From: Streptomyces sp. CB02056
GTDB lineage: Bacteria > Actinomycetota > Actinomycetes > Streptomycetales > Streptomycetaceae
Direction of reading: 5' to 3'
Assembly (NCBI RefSeq): GCF_001905545.1
Contig: NZ_LIPD01000007.1
Location: 627,045-691,044 of the forward strand
Length of the DNA: 64,000 nt
This document shows, piece after piece, positions 8,654-15,712 of the stretch (the stretch's first letter is position 1; each line of letters starts with the position of its first letter). The notes beneath the pieces are model-generated. The model was not told where the DNA came from, made no database searches, and saw nothing but the letters and a program-made list of their open reading frames with translations. The translations under genes and the position numbers were made by a program.

Positions 8654-9505
8654 TCAGGTGCCGGCCAGGCGCTCCTGAGCGTCCGCCAGGTCGTCGGCGG
8701 TGGGCGCGTCGTCCTGGGTCAGCCGGTGGCGCCAGTAGCCGGTGAAGTCGATGTCCTCCTTCGGCACCCCCTGCTCCTCGATCAGGAGCCGGCGGACCTC
8801 CCGGACCGCCCCCGCCTCCCCGGCCAGCCAGACGAAGGGCTCACCCCCGGGCAGCACGCCGTCCCGGAACGCCTCGGTCAGCACGGTGCCCGGGGCCGCG
8901 CCGTCGCGGTACAGCCACTCCACCTCCAGCTCGGCGCGGCTCTCCAGCTCCTGGCGTTCCGCCTGGTCGGCGACCTCGATCCACACGTACGCCCGGACCC
9001 CCTCGGGCAGCACCCCGAGCAGCGTCGCGAGCGCCGGCAGCGCGGTCTCGTCGCCCGCCAGCAGCACCCAGTCGGCCTCCGTGGCGGCCTCGACGAAGGG
9101 GACCCGCGGGGCGTACAGCGCGGAGGGGCCGACCATCCCGAGCCGGTCCCCCGGCGCGGCCCGCTCCGCCCAGGCGGCGGCCGGGCCGGAGTCCCCGTGC
9201 AGCACGAAGTCGATCTCGACCAGCCGGGTGCCGGGCCGCCGGCCGCGCAGGGTGAAGCTGCGCAGCAGCGGGCGCTCGGCCTCCGGGATCGCCAGGTAGG
9301 CCTGGTACCAGCCCATCGGGTCGTCCTGCCGGGCGGGCAGCACCGGCTCGCGCTGCCCGGGGCGCGGGAAGCAGAGCTTCAGCTGCTGGTCCGGGGCGGT
9401 CCCGACGGCGTCGGGGAGTTCCTCGGCGGCGAAGGTGATCCGGGCGGTGCGCGGTGTGATCCGGCGGACCTCGACGACCTCGACGAAGGTGACGGGCAAT
9501 GTCAT
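8654..9505 (-). CDS. Siderophore-interacting FAD-binding protein (ferric-siderophore reductase)
   Basis: The 283-aa protein has the SIP/ViuB layout: an N-terminal FAD-binding beta-barrel (about 1-130; LLRSFTLRG is the flavin motif), a central region with DFVLHGDSGPAAAWAE, and a C-terminal NAD(P)H-binding domain (LLAGDETALPA; FVWLAGEAGAVREVRRLL). Family members reduce Fe(III)-siderophores in the cytoplasm to release iron. The C-terminal FTGYWRHRLTQDD is typical. The start ATG at 9505 has GAAGGGG upstream. It is divergent from the TetR gene at 9587, and two near-identical TetR-type operators occupy the 81-bp spacer. Control by that repressor is therefore more likely than, or additional to, iron control; no iron box was recognised. 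Confidence 0.92.
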   Translation of the reverse strand: MTLPVTFVEVVEVRRITPRTARITFAAEELPDAVGTAPDQQLKLCFPRPGQREPVLPARQDDPMGWYQAYLAIPEAERPLLRSFTLRGRRPGTRLVEIDFVLHGDSGPAAAWAERAAPGDRLGMVGPSALYAPRVPFVEAATEADWVLLAGDETALPALATLLGVLPEGVRAYVWIEVADQAERQELESRAELEVEWLYRDGAAPGTVLTEAFRDGVLPGGEPFVWLAGEAGAVREVRRLLIEEQGVPKEDIDFTGYWRHRLTQDDAPTADDLADAQERLAGT

Positions 9506-9530
9506 CGCGAAACCCCTTCGATTGGTAACC

Positions 9531-9575
9531 TTACGGCATAAAGAGTTGCCGTCGAAGCGATACTTTACGCCATAA
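9531..9575. promoter_or_regulatory. Two TetR-type operators in the SIP/tetR divergent promoter
   Basis: TTACGGCATAA (9531-9541) and TTACGCCATAA (9565-9575) are near-palindromic 11-mers 34 bp apart, one close to each gene's start. They match the general TTACGSCRTAA shape bound by many actinomycete TetR proteins with a TetR_C domain. The two copies would let the adjacent repressor control both itself and the SIP gene. Confidence 0.6.
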
Positions 9576-9586
9576 GGAGATGTCGG

Positions 9587-10402
9587 ATGACCGTCTACGC
9601 CGGGCAGGGCGACGCCCACCGCGCGCTCGCCCTGCTCTGGGGCGCGCCCGAGGAGCCGCGCGCCGGGCGCAGCGGCCCCAAGCCGGGCCTGAGCGTCGAC
9701 GCGATCGTGTCCGCCGGAATCGCGGTGGCCGACGCCGAGGGCATGGCCGCGCTGTCGATGCGCGCCGTGGGCGAACGGCTCGGCCGCACCGCGATGGCGC
9801 TCTACACCTATGTGCCCGGCAAGGCCGAACTGCTCGACCTGATGCACGACCGGGCGCTCGCCGAACTCGCCACCGAACCCCCCTCGGGAGTTCCCGCCGA
9901 ATTCCCCGGCGGACTCCCGGTGGCCGACGGCTGGCGGGAAGCCGTCACCGCCTGGGCCGAGGCCCTGTACGCCTGCTACCTGCGCCACCCCTGGGTGCTC
10001 CAGGTCTCACAGGCCCGGCCGGTCCTCGGCCCCGCCGAACTCGCCGCGATGGAGGCGCTGTTGCGCGCACTGCGGCCGGCCGGCCTGGCGCCGGCGCGGC
10101 TGCGCGGGGCGGTCGCCGCGCTCTGGCAGTTCGTCCGCGGCCTGGCCGCCACCACCGCCGACGCGCGCGGCGCGGCCGCCGCCACCGGGATCGCCGACGA
10201 GGACTGGTGGGCCACCCGCTCCGCCCGACTCGCCGAGCTGGCACCGGACTTCGCGGAACGCTTCCCCCTGCTCGTCGGCCTGCAGAGTACCGGCGGCGGC
10301 GCCCCCGAGGACGGCCACCGGGAGGCCTTCCGTACCGGGCTCGCCGTCCTGCTCGACGGCATCGCGGCGGGGGCGCCCTCAGACGATCCGGGCGTGCGCT
10401 GA
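9587..10402 (+). CDS. TetR-family repressor (TetR_C type)
   Basis: The 271-aa protein has an N-terminal helix-turn-helix (about residues 35-85: GIAVADAEGMAALSMRAVGE, then LGRTAMALYTYVPGKAELL). A long C-terminal ligand domain follows (WAEALYACYLRHPWVLQVS, MEALLRALRPAGL), as in the TetR_C subgroup that binds drugs or metabolites. The ATG at 9587 follows AAGGAG. It is divergent from the siderophore-interacting protein gene, with paired operators between them, so it is probably an autoregulator and local repressor. The inducer is unknown. Nothing suggests an efflux partner; the gene downstream is convergent. Confidence 0.9.
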   Translation: MTVYAGQGDAHRALALLWGAPEEPRAGRSGPKPGLSVDAIVSAGIAVADAEGMAALSMRAVGERLGRTAMALYTYVPGKAELLDLMHDRALAELATEPPSGVPAEFPGGLPVADGWREAVTAWAEALYACYLRHPWVLQVSQARPVLGPAELAAMEALLRALRPAGLAPARLRGAVAALWQFVRGLAATTADARGAAAATGIADEDWWATRSARLAELAPDFAERFPLLVGLQSTGGGAPEDGHREAFRTGLAVLLDGIAAGAPSDDPGVR

Positions 10403-10438
10403 CCATGCCGGGCGCGTTCCAGCCTTGCCGCGCATCCC

Positions 10439-10636
10439 CTAGCCGTGCCGGGCGGCGGGGAGCGCCAGCAGGACACCCAGCACCACCAGGGTGGAGTACC
10501 CGGCGATCTCGTGGCCGGCCGGCACCAGGACCCGGACGAAGCCGAACAGCCGGAAGCCCTCGATCCAGGTGGACAGCAGGCCGGAGGCGCCGCCGACGAT
10601 CAACACGGAGCCGAGGTAGCCGAGCAGGGTCTTCAT
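10439..10636 (-). CDS. Small two-helix membrane protein
   Basis: This is a 65-aa hydrophobic protein with two predicted membrane segments: LLGYLGSVLIVGGASGLLSTW (about 4-24) and AGYSTLVVLGVLLALPA (about 45-61). A polar turn with Arg and His joins them. I do not recognise the family. The ATG at 10636 is supported by a TAGGCT -10 box at 10644-10649, seven bases upstream on the minus strand, which suggests a leaderless transcript. It lies between the TetR gene, with which it converges, and the carboxypeptidase gene, from which it diverges. The function cannot be inferred. Confidence 0.6.
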   Translation of the reverse strand: MKTLLGYLGSVLIVGGASGLLSTWIEGFRLFGFVRVLVPAGHEIAGYSTLVVLGVLLALPAARHG

Positions 10637-10760
10637 GCTCCCGAGCCTAGGAATCCGGCCCTCCGCCGGACATCCGACTTTCGGTGCGGGCCGACGCCAC
10701 CAAAGTCGTCCCTTCCGCGCGGCTCCGACCCGGCTCCTCACAGTGCCTCACCACCCGGCC

Positions 10761-10843
10761 CGACTCCGGACGGCTCCGGACGGCTCCGGACGGCTCCGGA
10801 CGGAGCAGCAGGCCCGGCGGCCCGGCGGCGGCGCGGGTACGTT
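10761..10843 (+). promoter_or_regulatory. 10-bp tandem repeats and leaderless promoter of the carboxypeptidase gene
   Basis: The decamer CGGCTCCGGA is repeated about four times (10761-10804, first unit with one change) just ahead of a TACGTT -10 box (10838-10843), which lies 6 nt before the GTG start at 10850. No ribosome binding site is present, so the mRNA is probably leaderless. The repeats could be spacer slippage or regulator sites. Confidence 0.4.
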
Positions 10844-10849
10844 CGCCGT

Positions 10850-12223
10850 GTGTTCCCCACCCGCACACCCCTGAAGTCGCCCTCCGCCGCCGTGACCGCG
10901 GCCGGAGCCGCCGCCTGCGCCGTCCTGGTCCTCGCCGTCACCGCCCCGGCCTCCCTCGCCCAGGACTCCGTCCCCGCCGTCGGCGGGGAGCGGCTCGGCC
11001 ACCCGGCCGTCCAGGTCGCGCCGCTGGCCGGGGCGCCCGCGCTGCCGTCCGACCTGACCGGCCGCTCCTGGCTGGTCGCCGACGCGGCCACCGGCGAGGT
11101 GCTCGCCGCCCGCGACGCCCACCTGCCGCTGCCCCCGGCCAGCACCCTCAAGATGCTGTTCGCGGACACCGTGCTGCCCAAGTTCGACCGGGCCACCGAG
11201 CACAAGGTCACCACGACCGAGCTCGCCAGCCTCGGCGCCGGCAGCAGCCTGGTCGGCGTCAAGGAGAACCTGCCGTACCGGGTCGAGGACCTCTGGCGGG
11301 GCGTCTTCCTCAGCTCCGGCAACGACGCCGTCCACGTCCTCGCCCACATGAACGGCGGCATCCAGCAGACCGTCACCGAGATGCAGGAGCGCGCCCGGGC
11401 GCTCCAGGCCCGCGACACCAAGGTCGTCTCCCCCGACGGCTACGACATGGACGGCCAGGTCTCCTCCGCCTACGACCTCACGCTCTTCGCCCGGGCCGGG
11501 CTGCGCAACGCCGACTTCCGCTCCTACTGCGCCACCCGCACCGCGCGCTTCCCCGGCGGACTGGACAAGCTCACCGGCCAGCGCACCAGCTTCGACATCG
11601 CCAACACCGACCGGCTGCTCGGCAAGTACCCCGGCCTGATCGGCGTCAAGAACGGCTACACCACCAACGCGGGCGCCACTTTCACCGGCGCCGCCGAACG
11701 CGACGGCCGCACCCTGCTGGTGACGGTGATGCACCCGGACGCGCAGGGCAGGGTCTACGACGAGGCCGCCAGCCTGCTCGACTGGGGCTTCGCGGCCGCC
11801 GGGAAGGTCCAGCCGGTCGGCAAGCTGGTCGACGACACCGCCGCCCCCGCCCCCGCCGGGCCGTCCGCCGCCGCTGGCGGGGCCGAGGCCGAGGCCGGCG
11901 AGCAGTTGCCGCCCTGGTCCCGTCCGCCGCTGACCAGCGGCTCCGGCTCGGGCCTCGCCCCCGCCGTCTGGACCGCCGCCGTCCTCGCCACCGCGCTGGC
12001 CGCCTGGGCCACCGCCCGCGTCACCGCCCGCCGCCGCACCGCGTCCGCCGCGGCGTACGACGGGGGCGGGGCGACCGCCGTCGGGGGCGCCACCGGCGCC
12101 ACCGGCGTCGGCGGCCACGGCCGGCACCGCCTCACCCGCCGCGCCCGCACCCTGCTCCGCACCACCCGTACCGGCGGGCCTCCCCGTACCACCCGCGGGC
12201 CCCGCGGGACCACACCCGACTGA
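10850..12223 (+). CDS. D-alanyl-D-alanine carboxypeptidase (penicillin-binding, S11)
   Basis: The 457-aa envelope protein has an N-terminal signal sequence (about residues 10-35). The S11 catalytic domain shows the SxxK motif in PASTLKM, the SxN motif in LSSGNDA and the KTG-equivalent in VKNGYTT. After an Ala/Gly/Pro linker comes a C-terminal membrane anchor (LAPAVWTAAVLATALAAWAT) and a basic Arg/Thr-rich tail. The family trims pentapeptide side chains of peptidoglycan outside the membrane. The third motif reads KNG rather than KTG, a common actinobacterial variant. GTG 10850 was chosen because it sits 6 nt after a -10 box and starts at the signal peptide. Confidence 0.92.
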   Translation: MFPTRTPLKSPSAAVTAAGAAACAVLVLAVTAPASLAQDSVPAVGGERLGHPAVQVAPLAGAPALPSDLTGRSWLVADAATGEVLAARDAHLPLPPASTLKMLFADTVLPKFDRATEHKVTTTELASLGAGSSLVGVKENLPYRVEDLWRGVFLSSGNDAVHVLAHMNGGIQQTVTEMQERARALQARDTKVVSPDGYDMDGQVSSAYDLTLFARAGLRNADFRSYCATRTARFPGGLDKLTGQRTSFDIANTDRLLGKYPGLIGVKNGYTTNAGATFTGAAERDGRTLLVTVMHPDAQGRVYDEAASLLDWGFAAAGKVQPVGKLVDDTAAPAPAGPSAAAGGAEAEAGEQLPPWSRPPLTSGSGSGLAPAVWTAAVLATALAAWATARVTARRRTASAAAYDGGGATAVGGATGATGVGGHGRHRLTRRARTLLRTTRTGGPPRTTRGPRGTTPD

Positions 12224-12242
12224 CCGGCGAGGACGGACGGCC

Positions 12243-13028
12243 GTGGAACTCTGGCTGCTGAACCACTTCTCCACCACCGAGCTCACGTTCCTGGTCGTCG
12301 GCGGCTTCGTCGTCCTGGCCGTGGCCTGCAGCCTCCTCACCACCCGCCGCTTCCCCGCCCTCACCGGTGGCGAGAACAACGACATGGTCGGCGTGGTGCT
12401 CGGCATGTTCGGGGCGATCTACGGCATCATCCTCGCCTTCGTCATCGTCAACCTGTGGACCGAGCTCCAGGACACCCAGAAGGTGGTCTCCACCGAGGCG
12501 ACGTCGATCTCCCAGATCGCCCGCGACGCCAAGGCCTTCCCGCCCGACGTCCAGACCGCCGTGAACGCCTCGATCCACGACTACGTGCACGCCGTGGTCG
12601 AGCAGCAGTGGCCGCTGATGAGGGCCGGCCGCGGCGACTTCACAGTGACGGCCACCAAGGTGGACCGGATGTACCAGGTGCTGCGCGAGTACGAGCCCCA
12701 GTCCCAGTCCGAACAGGCCTTCTACACCGAGGCGTTGGGCAGCCTCAACGACGCGGTCGGGCAGCGCCGGGACCGGATCAACGAGAGCCGCAACGAACTG
12801 CCGGTCCTGCTCCAGGTGCTGATCGTGGGCGGCGCGCTGGTGATCCTCGCGCTGACCCTGCTGTACGGGCTGCGCAGCCCGAAGGTGCGGCTGCTGTTCG
12901 TCGGCTCGGTGGCCGCGCTGATCGGGTTCAGCCTGCTGCTGGTCCTGGTACTGGACCGGCCCTTCGCCGGGGACCTCAGCGTGAGCCCGACGCCCTTCAA
13001 GGAGAGCGCGCTGGCGCAGTTCTGGTGA
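12243..13028 (+). CDS. Bestrophin-like membrane protein (DUF4239 type)
   Basis: The 261-aa protein has two N-terminal membrane helices (about 12-35 and 48-72; the second contains GVVLGMFGAIYGIILAFVIV). A central soluble domain of about 100 residues follows (EATSISQIARDA...RDRINESRNELP), then two C-terminal helices (LLQVLIVGGALVILALTLLYG and LLFVGSVAALIGFSLLLVLVL). This 2+2 arrangement is that of DUF4239 proteins, sometimes called bestrophin-like and of unknown physiological role. GTG at 12243 lies 19 bp after the carboxypeptidase stop, so the genes may be cotranscribed. No catalytic motif is visible. Confidence 0.8.
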   Translation: MELWLLNHFSTTELTFLVVGGFVVLAVACSLLTTRRFPALTGGENNDMVGVVLGMFGAIYGIILAFVIVNLWTELQDTQKVVSTEATSISQIARDAKAFPPDVQTAVNASIHDYVHAVVEQQWPLMRAGRGDFTVTATKVDRMYQVLREYEPQSQSEQAFYTEALGSLNDAVGQRRDRINESRNELPVLLQVLIVGGALVILALTLLYGLRSPKVRLLFVGSVAALIGFSLLLVLVLDRPFAGDLSVSPTPFKESALAQFW

Positions 13029-13069
13029 CCGCCCGTCTCCGCTGCCCGGGATGGTGCCCGGGGCCCTCT

Positions 13070-13075
13070 AGACTT
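13070..13075 (+). promoter_or_regulatory. -10 box of a leaderless PPOX gene
   Basis: TAGACT lies 6 nt before the ATG at 13082, and no ribosome binding site intervenes. This is the geometry of leaderless actinomycete transcripts. Confidence 0.55.
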
Positions 13076-13081
13076 CCGGCC

Positions 13082-13495
13082 ATGACCACGCCCGACCCCT
13101 CCGCCGCGGACCGGCTCGCCCGGATCGTCCAGCTCTCCTCCGGGAGCTACCTGCTCGTCACCACGTACAGGAAGGACGGCACCACCGTGCCGACCCCGGT
13201 GTGGGTGGTGCGCGACGGGGAGGCGCTCGGGGTCTGGACCGTCGCGGACTCCTGGAAGGTCAAGCGGATCCGCAACCGCGCCGACGTGCTGGTCGGCCCG
13301 TGCGACGTCAAGGGCCGCCCGACCGGCGAGCAGTACCCCGCCACCGCCGAGCTCCTCGGCCCCGAGCGCACCGCCGCCTACCGCACCCTGCTGCGCCAGA
13401 AGTACGGCCTGCTCGGCGTGCTCACCCTGCTCGGCAGCCGGCTGCGGCGCGGCGAGCGCGGCACCGTCGGCATCCGGATCACGCTGACGGACTGA
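13082..13495 (+). CDS. PPOX-class F420-dependent oxidoreductase
   Basis: The 137-aa split-beta-barrel protein shows the N-terminal strand YLLVTTYRKDGTTVPTPVWVV, then WTVADSWKVKRIRNRADVLVGPCDVKG. This is the pattern of the Rv1155-type PPOX group, which binds deazaflavin F420 or FMN and reduces small organic substrates. The SWKVKRIR segment supplies the basic residues that hold the cofactor phosphate or oligoglutamate tail. A leaderless start at 13082 is likely. It converges with the metallo-beta-lactamase-fold gene, and its last codons are the first unit of a 15-bp triplicated repeat. The true substrate is unknown; a biliverdin-reductase-like role is one alternative in this family. Confidence 0.85.
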   Translation: MTTPDPSAADRLARIVQLSSGSYLLVTTYRKDGTTVPTPVWVVRDGEALGVWTVADSWKVKRIRNRADVLVGPCDVKGRPTGEQYPATAELLGPERTAAYRTLLRQKYGLLGVLTLLGSRLRRGERGTVGIRITLTD

Positions 13496-13526
13496 GCGCT
13501 GACGGACCGGGCGCCGACGGACCGGG
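13482..13526. repeat. 15-bp tandem triplet spanning a stop codon
   Basis: CGCTGACGGACTGAG, CGCTGACGGACCGGG and CGCCGACGGACCGGG follow each other without gaps. The first holds the PPOX stop codon, and the last ends directly at the stop of the convergent gene. This looks like slippage duplication. Confidence 0.85.
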
Positions 13527-14306
13527 CTACGGGTGCGGGCCCGCCAGTGCGCTGGGCAGCCCGACGAACCCCGACTCCGGCCCGAACCGCTCCTCCAGCC
13601 CGTCCGCCAGGGCGTTCAGCGCGGCCGCGCCGTCGCCGTGGAAGGACGAGCCGTGCATCACCGCCAGGGTGCGCGGGCGCAGCTCGGCGAGGGAGCGCAG
13701 CGCGGTCGCGGCGGCCGTCAGGCAGGAGGTCTGGCGGAACAGCCCCTCGGATTCCAGGGCCGATTCGACCAGGTCGGCGTCGGTGACGGCGGGCCCGTTG
13801 CCGAGGTGGGTGAACAGGTCGCCGCAGAACAGGGTGCGGGTCTGCTCCTCGAACAGCACCCGCGCCTCCCAGCCGTGCGGCACGTGCGCGGTGTTGATGT
13901 TGCGCACCCGGCGGCGCACCTGGCGCCCGCCGAGGTCCAGCACCTCGCCGTCGTCCATCGGCACCGGCGGGCGGTCGGCCAGGTCGTTCAGCGAGACCAG
14001 GCAGCCGAGCGTGTTGTGCGCGACCCGCGCGTGCGGGGCCGCGGCGAGGAACTCGTTCATCGCCCCGCACTCGTCCGCCTCGACGTGGCCGAAGGTCACC
14101 CACCGCAGCCGCTCCACCGGCAGCACCCGGCCGACCGCCTCGGACACCGCCGGGAACAGCGAGCGCATCCCGGTGTGGAAGATCAGCGGCTCCTCGGCGT
14201 CGACCAGGAACTGGTTGAAGGTGAACCCGGCGGGCGGGGCGATCTCCGGGACGAAGGTCGAGATCCGGTAGATGCGTTCGGCGATCTCGTCGATGCGTGT
14301 GTCCAT
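13527..14306 (-). CDS. Metallo-beta-lactamase-fold protein, oxygen-binding di-iron (ODP) type
   Basis: The 259-aa protein has the flavodiiron-like ligand set: HVEADE (HxExD), a later His in THLGNG or AHVPHGW, CGDLF with the bridging Asp, and a C-terminal His in VMHGSSF. These are the di-iron ligands of the ODP family, whose best-known members reduce O2 or NO. It lacks the C-terminal flavodoxin domain of true flavodiiron proteins, so it would need a separate electron donor or may act as an O2/redox sensor. The start ATG 14306 was chosen from the family N terminus (MDTRIDEIAERIYRIST). It converges with the PPOX gene. Function inferred only from motifs. Confidence 0.8.
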   Translation of the reverse strand: MDTRIDEIAERIYRISTFVPEIAPPAGFTFNQFLVDAEEPLIFHTGMRSLFPAVSEAVGRVLPVERLRWVTFGHVEADECGAMNEFLAAAPHARVAHNTLGCLVSLNDLADRPPVPMDDGEVLDLGGRQVRRRVRNINTAHVPHGWEARVLFEEQTRTLFCGDLFTHLGNGPAVTDADLVESALESEGLFRQTSCLTAAATALRSLAELRPRTLAVMHGSSFHGDGAAALNALADGLEERFGPESGFVGLPSALAGPHP

Positions 14307-14448
14307 GGGCCCGTTGCCTACCCGAGCCGCCCGGGGCCGGCGCTCAGGCGGCACCGGACATGCCGCCCGCGTCGCCGGTTCGGCCGAGCGGCGCGGCTCC
14401 GACCGGCCACCGCGGAACCCGGCCTGGCGGCGTGGCAGGCTGGCGGCC

Positions 14449-14850
14449 ATGGACGAGAACGAGGCCGGGCCGCTCCCGCTGCTGGTGGTGGACGGCGCGA
14501 ACGTGGTCGGATCGGTGCCGGACGGCTGGTGGCGCGACCGGCGGGGCGCCGCCGAGCGGCTGCGGGACGCGCTGGTGGCCGTCGCCGAGCGGGGCGTGCC
14601 GGAGCACCCCGGCCCGTTGGAGGTGGTGCTGGTCGTCGAGGGCGCGGCCCGGGGGGTGGACGGCGTGCCCGGAGTACGGGTGGTGGCGGCGAGCGGCAGC
14701 GGTGACGACCGGATCGTGGAGCTGGTCCGGGCCGAGAAGGCCCGGAACCCCGCCCGCACCTGCCTGGTCGCCACCGCCGACCGCGAACTGCGGGCCCGGG
14801 TCGGCGTGTCGGGTGCCACCGCCATCGGGCCGCGCAGCGTTCGGCCGTAG
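14449..14850 (+). CDS. NYN/PIN-like domain protein
   Basis: The small 133-aa protein begins with the strand-plus-acid motif LLVVDGANVVG and carries GDDRIVELV and LVATADREL. These are the spaced acidic residues of the NYN/YacP branch of the PIN nuclease fold. Streptomycete homologues are often labelled NTP pyrophosphohydrolase, but I see no MazG or Nudix motif, so an RNase-like fold is more likely. The start ATG 14449 has no ribosome site; a CAGGCT box seven bases upstream could drive a leaderless mRNA. It stands alone between divergent and convergent neighbours. The RNA target is unknown. Confidence 0.7.
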   Translation: MDENEAGPLPLLVVDGANVVGSVPDGWWRDRRGAAERLRDALVAVAERGVPEHPGPLEVVLVVEGAARGVDGVPGVRVVAASGSGDDRIVELVRAEKARNPARTCLVATADRELRARVGVSGATAIGPRSVRP

Positions 14851-14863
14851 CCGTGCGATATGT

Positions 14864-15319
14864 CTAGTCGGCCTGGGTGGCGTACATGCCCCAGTGGATC
14901 GACGGGTCCGAGGTGTGCGCGGTGAACAGCAGGTCCCGGCCCGGGCGGGCGGGGACCTCCACCGAACCGACGCCGGTGGAGTCGACCGGGCACTGGACCG
15001 TGAAGTCGACCGGCGCCGCGCCGCCGATGTGCACGTCCACCGAGCCGCCGCCCCGGCAGCCGAGCGTGAACGTGAACGGCTGCGACGGGTTCACCGAGGC
15101 CGTCACGGCGCCGCCGTCGCCGATCCAGTCCGGTATCCAGATCAGCCCCTCCGGCCCCGGGTGCGGCAGGATCTCGCCCGTCCCCGGCTGGCCGGGGACC
15201 GCGGCGGGCGCCTCGGCCCCGCTCCCGGCCGGCTGCGCCACCGCCGTCCCGGCGAGGGCGAGCACCGCCCCCACCGCCCCGGCCACCGCCGCGAAGCCGT
15301 GCTTCCCCGTACGCTTCAT
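14864..15319 (-). CDS. Secreted protein of unknown function
   Basis: The 151-aa protein has a signal peptide (MKRTGKHGFAAVAGAVGAVLALAGTAVAQ; cleavage near 28-30). A Pro/Gly/Ala-rich linker follows, then a compact beta-rich domain with two cysteines (LGCRGGG and VQCPVDS) that probably form one disulfide. The domain has the strand pattern of a small carbohydrate- or surface-binding module (FTFTLGCRGGGSVDVHIGG, DLLFTAHTSDPSIHWGMY). I do not recognise a named family. The ATG 15319 follows GAAGGGGG. It is divergent from the copper operon and shares its upstream region, so copper-linked control is possible but unproven. Confidence 0.75.
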   Translation of the reverse strand: MKRTGKHGFAAVAGAVGAVLALAGTAVAQPAGSGAEAPAAVPGQPGTGEILPHPGPEGLIWIPDWIGDGGAVTASVNPSQPFTFTLGCRGGGSVDVHIGGAAPVDFTVQCPVDSTGVGSVEVPARPGRDLLFTAHTSDPSIHWGMYATQAD

Positions 15320-15447
15320 CGCTGGTTCCCCCTTCGGTGTTCCTCGGTCCGCACGCCCGGTGTTCGGCGTGCGGAGCAAACCTACGACGCCCCACCGACA
15401 AGGGACACCCGCCGGGGCGCCGCCCGGCGGAGCGGCCTGGCACCGCC

Positions 15448-15491
15448 GGTTCGGGAACGTACGGGAACCGGTTCCGGAACGTACGGGAACC
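15448..15491. repeat. Two abutting 22-bp repeats in the copper operon promoter
   Basis: Two 22-bp units (15448-15469 and 15470-15491) differ at one base and touch end to end. Each begins GGTTC and ends GAACC, with a central CGTACG-like core, so each is itself partly palindromic. They lie 30-73 bp before the copper operon start and 129-172 bp before the divergent secreted gene. They look like paired operator sites or ECF-type GGAAC elements; they do not match the usual CsoR site. Confidence 0.6.
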
Positions 15492-15520
15492 AACCGCGTC
15501 GCCCGTCCGACTGCTGGGGG

Positions 15521-15712
15521 GTGAGTGCGAAGTCGCCGGGAGTCCGGCCGTTGAGTGTGCTGGCGGGGTTCGTCCTGCTGCTGGTGGTGGTGTTCGTGGT
15601 GGCCTACGGGGTGGGGCGCCAGGTCGGCCCGGTCGCGCCCGGGTTGCGGCCCGGTAGCGGGGGCGGCGCGTCGCCCGGGATGGACGGGCACGGCATGGGC
15701 GGGATGCGGTGA
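15521..15712 (+). CDS. Short membrane protein with Met/His tail, first gene of copper operon
   Basis: The 63-aa protein has one membrane helix (PLSVLAGFVLLLVVVFVVAYGVG, about 9-31), a Gly/Pro-rich linker and a C-terminal GMDGHGMGGMR. The closely spaced Met and His residues resemble Cu(I)-binding tails. GTG 15521 is placed directly after a GGGGG-rich ribosome site. Its stop overlaps the start of the P-type ATPase gene (GTGA), so the two are translationally coupled. The probable role is an ATPase accessory or a copper relay at the membrane. It is too short for a family call, so copper binding is inferred from composition and context. Confidence 0.7.
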   Translation: MSAKSPGVRPLSVLAGFVLLLVVVFVVAYGVGRQVGPVAPGLRPGSGGGASPGMDGHGMGGMR

